64,000 bases of DNA from Gloeopeniophorella convolvens (Eukaryota; Basidiomycota; Agaricomycetes; Russulales): positions 806,001 through 870,000 of the forward strand of contig WTXD01000002.1 of the NCBI GenBank assembly GCA_022496205.1. The letters are read 5' to 3'. This document shows, piece by piece, positions 57,269 through 64,000 of the stretch (position 1 is the first letter of the stretch; each line of letters begins with the position of its first letter). The translations under genes and the position numbers were made by a program. The notes under the pieces were generated by a model. That model worked only from the letters and a program-made list of their open reading frames with translations. It ran no database searches and was not told the DNA's origin.

Positions 57269-58568
57269 TCATGAAATTCCGGGACCAAATGCCTCCCAAA
57301 CTAGGAAGCCTACCCCCCAGGGTCCCACACGCGCCAGGGTGCGAGCGAGACCAAGCAGCCTCTGCTGCCCCCAACTGCTGGGTGTCGTAGTCTGAGGCTG
57401 GCCGCTGCCGCTGCCGGGCGCCCGAAAGAAGGAACCGATGCCATCATCGCGCGCCTTGTGCACCAAGAGGCTGATAAGATAGCGCCTTGGTTGATGGGCG
57501 GTGGTAGATTGGACGTGGTCGAGGTATGCCAATCTCCGGGCAGCATCCCATGGCCGGCAAACAACCTCGTAAGCCAGACCCGCTGTGACTCCCCCAACTA
57601 CAAGAGAAACTCCATGGACCACACGAGGTAGGTTACGTTGCACGGCATTCGGCCGACCCTCGGATATCTTGAAAGGCTGTAGGAGTCCCAACGACATGAT
57701 TTTCAACTCTGAAGCCACACGGCGGGTGACTTCGAAGATCGAGAAGAACACAGCGAACCCTACCGATGGGTGGTATCAGATTGCAGCCTCCAAAAAAGGT
57801 AGCGCTGAGCTCACCACAGACGTCTTTCGCCAATGTCCAGCCCCACCCGTTCCAACCACGCCCTGCCATGTCGCGCACCTCCGCCATCCAGCTGCGCACC
57901 CGTCTGATTTCTCGAAGGTTTTCCTTAGCGTCGGGCCGTATCGGCGCAACCCCCCGGAAGACTTCCTTCCACGCATGGGACCAACCACCTGTCGAATTCC
58001 CGCCTTCGATTGCCAAACGAACGTTCTCCGCGGGAGCAGCCACAATAGCTTGCGCTCCACCTGCTGCAGCTCCGGAGATCGCAGCTAGGACGATGGGGTG
58101 AGTCCCTAGAGCGCCGCTACTGCTTAGGAGAGCCGAGCTCTCTGCGTATGTGGCCCAAAGGACGGTGCCTAATGCAGCATTCACGAGAAGAGGTGGGACA
58201 AAGTGTTTGGGGATCACTAACAACTGAACCTAGATGTAAGCGACTCATGCATCCTCGCGGTCGGAGTGTCGGAAGTGCTCACTCCATGTGACCTGATGAG
58301 TTGGGTGACGAATGTCGGGCTCAGAGACGTGCCGTTGCTTGCAGCCAGGCCCCTGAGGGATTGCCAACCGCTGACTTCGGAACTGTGTATCAGCGAAGGA
58401 TCACTGCCGTCGAGTTTGGCGAATCGCACCTTTGGAAGGTCTGAACAGCCGCACGGGTCTCGAGAAGTACAACGCGGCCCCCCGCGTCATCGTTCGTGCA
58501 ACGGCAGCGTATGCGGAGTTCGGTTTTCCTGTGTCATCCTGGGCAGCGTCATCTGCTATTCTTGACAT
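57269..58568 (-). CDS. divergent mitochondrial-carrier-like membrane protein
   Basis: ATG 58568 starts MSRIADDAAQDDTGKPNSAY. It continues TMTRGAALYFSRPVRLFRPS and K, then across an intron to VSGWQSLRGLAASNG and FVTQLIRSHG. After a second intron: KHFVPPLLVNAALGTVLWAT, YAES, IVLAAISGAAAGGAQAIVAA, PAENVRLAIEGG. A third intron leads to FAVFFSIFEVTRRVASELK, then VVHGVSLVVGGVTAGLAYEV and CRPWDAARRLAYLDH, ending VGFLVWEAFGPGIS. The PxE-x-x-R-x-A and PxD-x-x-R-R motifs after Gly/Ala-rich helices resemble the carrier signature PxDxxKxR, but three clean repeats are not evident. The acceptor after AAG at KVSGW was chosen for frame. Substrate unknown; the assignment to the carrier superfamily is tentative. 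Confidence 0.65.
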
Positions 58569-58826
58569 CCAAGCTCATCAAGGATATAGCGTCGTAGTGG
58601 CGAAGCGATGTAAAGATAGTCGCCAGCAGTCGCCCACGAAGGCCGCGAATTCTCGGAGGCGAGTGGCCAGATTTGGGCACGGTGTCCGGTTAGCCGGACC
58701 GCGTCGAACCAGTCACGTAGTCGACCAATGGTAATAATTCTATTCTATCCCACTCCGACTCGTCTTCCGTTCCGAACCATTGACCTCAGTGTGTTCGCCC
58801 CGGGCCACTCGCCTCCAGTGGTTTCC
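58569..58826. promoter_or_regulatory. divergent promoter between the carrier-like and ALKBH7-like genes
   Basis: 258 nt between divergent starts. The ALKBH7-like frame is open to an upstream ATG at 58728. Confidence 0.4.
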
Positions 58827-59705
58827 ATGCAGTGTGCACGTCGGTCGGCCCTCGCTGCCTATGGCTTAGCCACAAGACACTATGGCTCATCTCCTACGCT
58901 CCCTTCTGACTTCCTGTGGTTTCCGCATTTCTTCGACTGGGCAGAGCAACGAGTGCTACTGTCTGCCGCGCTCCAAAAGCTGGACGCAAGTGAACCTAGA
59001 ATCATGCGCAAACGCCGCCGGGAGTTCTTAGCATCACAACCACGCCCAGCCAGAGATACGGACAAACTGACGGATGCTTTCCTTCCCGATGAGCTTTACG
59101 ATTTTCAAGAGGTGCGTTACTTCTAGCCGCCATCATCAGCCTTACTTTTGCCAGTAGGGTCACTACGATGGCGTCATAAGGCGCTTCCGTGAGATGCATG
59201 TATCCAGTTGGGATGAAGAGAAAGATCCTGTCCTTGGGGCAGCTCTTGGTCGTCTGCGGACCCTATATCCGAATACCAGGAACACACAAACACATCTGCT
59301 GCATCTTGCTTCAAACGGAGAAATACACCCTCACGTAGACAACACTGGGGCTAGTGGATCTTGGATACTGGGTGTCAGTTTGGGCTCTGAAAGGATCCTA
59401 CGCATGGAACCCACCGAAGGTGACGCTCGTGCCTTTGACGTGTGCTTGCCGTCCGGCAGCGTGTACGTTCAGAAGTGAGGACTGTCGCTCGTATGACCGT
59501 CGCGGAACTAAATCACATCAGGGACGCCGTTCGCTACCAATACAAGCATTCGATACTGCACAGCAGGCCAATGTCTGGGGAAGGGACACCTCACGGCCAA
59601 CGTCTAAGTATCATGGTCAGGGTGCGTCTCCTACACGCGGTTCACTCTCCTCAGGGTACAACGGAGTTGACTCGGTTGTTTCCAGGACCGACACCCTCCT
59701 GCTGA
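58827..59705 (+). CDS. ALKBH7-like mitochondrial Fe(II)/2-oxoglutarate dioxygenase
   Basis: The animal relative acts in the mitochondrial matrix and has been linked to programmed necrosis and fat metabolism. The start at 58827 gives a basic Ala-rich presequence (MQCARRSALAAYGLATRHYG). Conserved blocks: FDWAEQRVLLSAALQKLD, AFLPDELYDFQEGHYDGVI, RRFREMHVSSWDE, HLLHLASNGEIHPHVDN (iron-binding HxD), GSWILGVSLGSERILRM, LPSGSVYVQKDAVRYQYKHS (second His) and GQRLSIMVR (2OG-binding Arg). Two introns (after DFQE and in VQK) keep frame. After IMVR a 33-nt stretch with gt-ag ends is too short to be an intron, so I read through to the stop at 59705; either choice ends at the same codon. An upstream ATG at 58728 is possible. 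Confidence 0.85.
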
Positions 59706-60160
59706 ATTGTAAATGCGAGGGCCTAACGTACATCTATTGTGACAAAAACGTATCAAGAGAAGTGCCATGATTCTGGTTCCAATCTCCCAGGTCTTTATCT
59801 CGATTTCACCCAACGTACAAACTTTATAAGAGCAACCCTCGAACCGACCGGTGCTGATCTCAATACGAGGTGCAACGCCGGGTACATGCCGATGGTGTAA
59901 ACAAACTTGGGGTGCCTACGAGCATGAATTACTACTGACTATTGGATAGGGTACACAGATAGCGTACCGAGATTGCACCGCCCGCCGCAGGACCGCGAGT
60001 AAGAGATCTTCCTCCACCGCGAGCTGTTTCGTTATCTTCGACGTTAGCACGTGAAAGGCCCGGCGCCAACCTGCAAACCGTCAGAACTAAGAGCACTTGA
60101 GATATGCGTAGTTACCGAAGGAATGCACGGGAGTCTTAGCGCTGAGGATGATGACGGGCG
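59706..60160. other. intergenic region between the ALKBH7-like and DUF1776-like genes
   Basis: 455 nt between convergent genes. Nothing recognisable. Confidence 0.5.
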
Positions 60161-61258
60161 TCAGGCAGGTCGGTGGTTCAAAGGTACGACCACATACCTA
60201 GAAACACCGTGATCTTCCGGCGATGAAGCAATCGCGCTTTCGGATAGCGGTCCAACATAAAGCGAAGAGACCCGGATGCCTTGAAATTCTAACGTCTCAG
60301 CTAGATTGTCGGCGGCGGCGGTACGGCTCGCTAGTGACGAGAGCGAGAAAGGAGAGCCTAACCAGCGGTCATGAATCGATGCAGAACGACGGCGAAGGTT
60401 CACTTTACCGACCGTCAGAAAAGCTGGTCAATACGATCACCCTCCCAGACGCTTCTTTGAGCAGGTCTTTGTAGTCGTATGCCATAACGATGGGCTCTGT
60501 AACTTCATCTAACACACTAGTCCTCCACGCGTCTTCCTCAGAAGGACCCTCGGCTACACTAGCGCTAGGATCCGTGTCCTGCACAGCTACGAATGGCGGC
60601 CTCGAGTTTGGCGGCGGTTTGGAATCGTGGGAAATGATCAACGCGACGAGGTGGATGCCATACGCACTGCAATGCGCGCGAACAGTGTCGTGCACCGTTC
60701 CACGTTGAGATCGAGACCATAGACTCAGTTGCATCGGCGCGACTAGACCCCATGGCAACGAGCGTGCCCGTTCCTTCTTGTTGTGCCAGGTGTATAGAAG
60801 CTTTGCGCGGAAATGATGTTCGTGAGATAAGTCGTTGCTGCGAGAAGCGGATCCACCGATCTCACCGAGGACACGTTCGTGGGCCTCCCAGATGGCAATG
60901 AGGGGTTTGAGTCGTCGTTTCGGTTCGGGCACAGAGCAAAGACTGTGTATCCCAGCTCTGAGAATCGAAGCGCGGCGCTTCTACCCACACCTGGTTCAAG
61001 GATGATATCGATGTGCGACCTGATCGAAGGAGTAACGAATGCACCTTCCTGCGCCCCCAGAATCAGAACGGCGCATTTTTCGGCCGGAAAGGTCCCACGA
61101 GGAGGGACCCCACAGCAATCGGAGGCGAACTCGAAAGCGGTTGAGGACAGGTCCTCGAACAGAGAAAGGAGGGCGGCGATCCCAGCCAAGAAAGTACAGA
61201 TCATATACTCAAGCAGCGCGAGGACGATACGGACAGCGTGCAGGTCCAAGCCGTTCAT
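60161..61258 (-). CDS. DUF1776-like protein with a Rossmann-type short-chain dehydrogenase fold
   Basis: From ATG 61258: NGLDLHAVRIVLALLEYMIC begins a hydrophobic N-terminal segment. Then KCAVLILGAQEGVGRSAAL (Rossmann-like GxxxGVG across an intron), RFSELGYTVFALCPNRND, LLYTWHNKKERARSLPWGLV, TVRAHCSAYGIHLVALIIS, then after one more intron SPFSLSSLASRTAAADNLAE, TLEFQGIRVSSLYVGPLSES. This order resembles fungal DUF1776 proteins, short-chain-dehydrogenase-like and often membrane-anchored. The catalytic YxxxK is not evident. The N-terminus may extend upstream: a frame at 61430-61816 (NQWVDYMMDVASER, VIDRLCCAINSW in the adjacent frame) could supply earlier exons, but I could not join it. The join at SDG-SPF uses a weak gtcggt donor. 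Confidence 0.6.
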
Positions 61259-62677
61259 GGCTCTTGCCAGACTGGTCTGGTGGTAGGAGCGGGTGGGTAA
61301 CGATTACACGTGGTAAGCGCACTGTCAGATTGAATCGCCAAAGTAGGACCGTTTTCGTAACTCGGCTATCCGCCACCCCTTTCTGCTTACCACGCTGAGA
61401 ATACGAATCGCGGACGTGAGCAGGCGGACTCAATTCCCTTGTGGGTGTTTCCCTGACACGGGGAAATGCCTACGTAGCGTGTTGTGCCATGTCGGTGCTG
61501 CCAAATGCCACGCCAGAGGGGCCCATCTGCATCGGGTCCCGACTTGGCTCGCCAATCTCACCGGAAAGCCGCAGCCGCAGCAGCCCAACTGTTGATCGCA
61601 CAACACAAACGGTCGATCACGTCCTCGGTCCCTCTCGGAAGCCACATCCATCATGTAATCTACCCATTGATTCCGTCCCTTCTGCAGCTCAAAATCAACC
61701 CGCATGCGGGTGCTCGGCAATTCCCCAGCGTAAAAGGTGCGCTCCGTAGCGGCGTGGGTTGAGGAACCAGCGGGATACGTTACAGCTGAGCCAGATTCAA
61801 TCCAAGGGATTCCCATTGCTCCTAGGAGTCCTAGGACTTATGCAGCCTTCGCATCTTTCATCTCACTTGCGTGCCTCCCACGGCAAGGCACCGCGGCAGC
61901 GCAGCATCGTCGTTGTGAACTCACGCGGATGACGAGCTGATATCAAGTCGTCTCGCTCCAATGGTGCTATGAGATGAACCAGACCTGGACTCGGCGTTCA
62001 GCGCTCAACTGCCGCGTTTCTGGCTTTCCGAATTTCAAAGCTGGGGCTGTACTCCATTAACAACGCCCGCCCACCGGACATGGTCGGTGGGTCGCGCCGT
62101 GGTGCTTTCACCTCCGAGTGCACCGTGCGGTCAACGCCGACATCGCAACCCCAATTCTGCCACATCATCGCAGAGAAAATTTACAGACCTGCCTGTAGAC
62201 AACTCATGGAGATTCGAGACTGCTCGTTCCGTACTGCGAGATGGGTGTGCCCACCGAGCAGCATTGTCAAAGGTCCTATACGCAGGCCCATGGTCATTTT
62301 CTCCGTACACTTCGGGACTTCCGATAACTGTGCTTCGGGTGCACAGTTTGACGTCATAACATCTCAGCGCCAATGCGCGCGTCATCCGGATGAATGTGGT
62401 ATTACGGTTCGGGTTCTCCCATGATACACTGAAATCTAACGAACTGCGACATAAGTTATGTGAATGCAGTCTATGCAAGTGCGAAAGTTGTCCGGAAGTC
62501 TACCTGTCCACGAAGCTAATACAATACAGACTAAGTCCATCCACATACTCGATACATCAAGGCCTGGGCGGAGGCGGAGCACCACGCTGCACTCATGTGC
62601 TCGAATTTCGCAGAGTGGGCCCCGGTGGTGCTATCCTACCCGTTGGACGTGATCTATTCTAGGGTTGCGTACCACGA
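61259..62677. other. region without a secure gene
   Basis: About 1.4 kb. It may contain N-terminal exons of the DUF1776-like gene (around 61430-61816, minus strand). The remaining open frames (for example 62131-62478 minus and 62080-62424 plus) overlap each other and show no recognised motif. Confidence 0.4.
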
Positions 62678-62694
62678 TTAGCCAAGCACCCATG

Positions 62695-62977
62695 TTAGAT
62701 TGGCGCCATCACGTACGGCAGTGTCACTGTTGGAGGCTGACCGCCCTGCACCTGGACCACAACTACGTTCGCGCCCTGGTACAATCCATTGAGCATCAAC
62801 TGGAGGCACGCTTGTCCAAAGACATACATCAGCGAGAACGTTGATCTGTACAACCGTCCCATGCTTGACTTGGCCCCGAGCGTCCCACCATTGGACAAGA
62901 CTGCCAATCTGCAATGCTTGGTCAAAGTCGTGCGTCGCACAGAGAAAAACGGAGTAGACCTGGACGGGGGGATTCAT
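62695..62977 (-). CDS. possible small hypothetical protein
   Basis: From ATG 62977: MNPPVQVYSVFLCATHDFD and LQIGSLVQWWDARGQVKHG, then TVVQINVLA. A different frame of the same stretch ends VVVVQVQGGQPPTVTLPYVM up to a stop at 62695. The two pieces look like one small beta-rich protein, but I could not find an intron of normal size to join them. The alternatives are a frameshifted gene or two chance frames. The family is not recognised. Confidence 0.3.
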
Positions 62978-64000
62978 AGCCGAAATAGAGGGATATGAGA
63001 AGTGTGCGAGGAATGTTGGCACTGAGGCCCAGAGAAAGTGTCTCCTCCGGACCTCTTTTATAACGAACGAAAGCAAGTGCGTTACAGAATAGAAATGCGT
63101 TGCACGATCGTAAAGGTTGCTCCCACAGAGAATACCACGCCTCTGCACCAAGGGAGGTGAGCAAGAGTCAGAAGGCCTGTACGAAGAGACCTCGCGCTAG
63201 ATCAGTATAAAAGAACATGGGATACTTTAATCACATTTGGTGAGAGATCGTGGTAGAGAGAGACAAGTCAAAACCGGTTTGTTTCCAAACCATAATTACT
63301 AGAAGAATCGGATGCCCCAGGATTTCCATGGCGCGGAGGGAGGGTGAAATATCGGAACCGGTTATACCCCAAAGTCGAGGCCCTCGAAGCGTGGAACCAA
63401 GACCAGGGTAATGCTACAGGGGTGCGTGGCTGGAATGAGGAGAATCTTGCCGAAAGCGAGACGGGTTGCCGGAGGGTCATAACGAGCGACTGTGAGGGAA
63501 GATAGAAGCGCAGGCACCGTTACCAGATACACGTAATCCCAACGCGAGGCTTGAGAGAACCACGTTCCCCCCGTACAGGATCGGTCGGTAATGGACCGCG
63601 CGAGGCTTCGGTCGAACGAACACGTCGGGCGAGAGTGGAAACACAGGCCCATTTCACGGAAGATGGGTGCGAGTAAGCGACGCCGAGAAGTCTGCGCGCG
63701 GATGGAGCAAGGATGAGGAAATTCCCATGGCGTGGTCGCGGGCGGGAGGGCATGGAGGAGCTGATGATCGTGAACGGGCGAAGGGAAGCGTAGCGTGAGG
63801 GAGCGTGGTGGCGAAGAAAAAGGAATTAGAGCGCGAGAAGGCGTCGTGGCGCAGAGTCCACGCGGATGCCCTAAGCTGCCTGGCGCAGGGCAGCCGCGGC
63901 AGCGACGGCGAGGACAGTCGTTTCGGGCGTGTGCGCTCATGGGCCCTGTGCACAGCAGCTAGGGGGTGTGCGCCAGCTGCTAGCATCGGCGCGCCTGCTC
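62978..64000. other. right end of the window without a secure gene
   Basis: About 1 kb. Overlapping minus-strand frames at 63362-63986 are Pro/Arg/Ser-rich, with one hydrophobic piece (WDYVYLVTVPALLSSLTVAR), and may be a promoter and leader or the start of a gene I do not recognise. No RNA gene or repeat is seen. Confidence 0.4.

Noticed and set aside
59626..59658. A 33-nt gt-ag intron near the end of the ALKBH7-like gene
   Set aside because: It is shorter than any other intron here, and read-through keeps the same frame and stop codon.
1..64000. Search for CRISPR arrays, transposons, LTRs and biosynthetic clusters
   Set aside because: No regularly spaced repeats, transposase, integrase or reverse-transcriptase-like frames, and no NRPS, PKS or terpene synthase genes were seen. 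The content is conserved eukaryotic housekeeping genes.

Overview
This is nuclear DNA of a filamentous basidiomycete, most likely an agaricomycete. It is GC-rich and gene-dense, with short intergenic gaps, and nearly every gene is cut by 45-70 nt introns with GTRNGY donors and YAG acceptors. Protein matches (TOM40, PIK1, SEC16, CDC45, kinesin-1 and -5, GT15 mannosyltransferases) are to fungal families and were recognised by eye, not by database search. Exon joins were worked out by hand from reading frame, splice signals and family conservation.

Layout. 1-0.5 kb: possible fragment of a leftward gene. 1.0-5.6 kb: unrecognised single-pass membrane coiled-coil protein, TOM40, and a soluble FetA/YbbL-like ABC ATPase with a poly-Gln tail. 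6.1 kb: intron-containing tRNA-Ile(UAU). 6.4-8.7 kb: unrecognised Arg/Ser/Pro-rich coiled-coil protein. 8.9-14.8 kb: three tandem GT15 (KRE2/MNT1) mannosyltransferase genes that share one exon plan, including a 10-nt micro-exon. 15.0-20.1 kb: divergent PIK1 and OST3. 20.3-29.6 kb: SEC16 and a Pumilio-family protein. 30.7-39.4 kb: kinesin-1, ELF1, kinesin-5. 39.8-42.5 kb: CUE-AlkB-GRF dioxygenase and HIS3. 42.6-46.1 kb: M13 metallopeptidase. 46.4-50.7 kb: MSS51 and CDC45. 50.8-55.5 kb: divergent mitochondrial scramblase and mitochondrial IF-2. 55.5-59.7 kb: CHORD-CS protein, carrier-like protein, ALKBH7-like protein. 60.2-61.3 kb: DUF1776-like protein. The last 2.5 kb holds only one weak gene candidate.

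Themes. Most genes are conserved housekeeping genes: secretory pathway and glycosylation (OST3, GT15 x3, SEC16, PIK1), mitochondria (TOM40, MSS51, IF-2, scramblase, ALKBH7, possible carrier), and cytoskeleton and DNA (two kinesins, CDC45, AlkB). Several pairs are head-to-head across 0.1-0.26 kb and probably share promoters. I see no biosynthetic cluster, transposon or defence system. The most unusual content is in gene structure: the GT15 triplication with one apparently inactive member, inferred micro-exons of 5, 10 and 19 nt, and a HIS3 gene whose splice donor at the metal-binding HHxxE motif appears lost.
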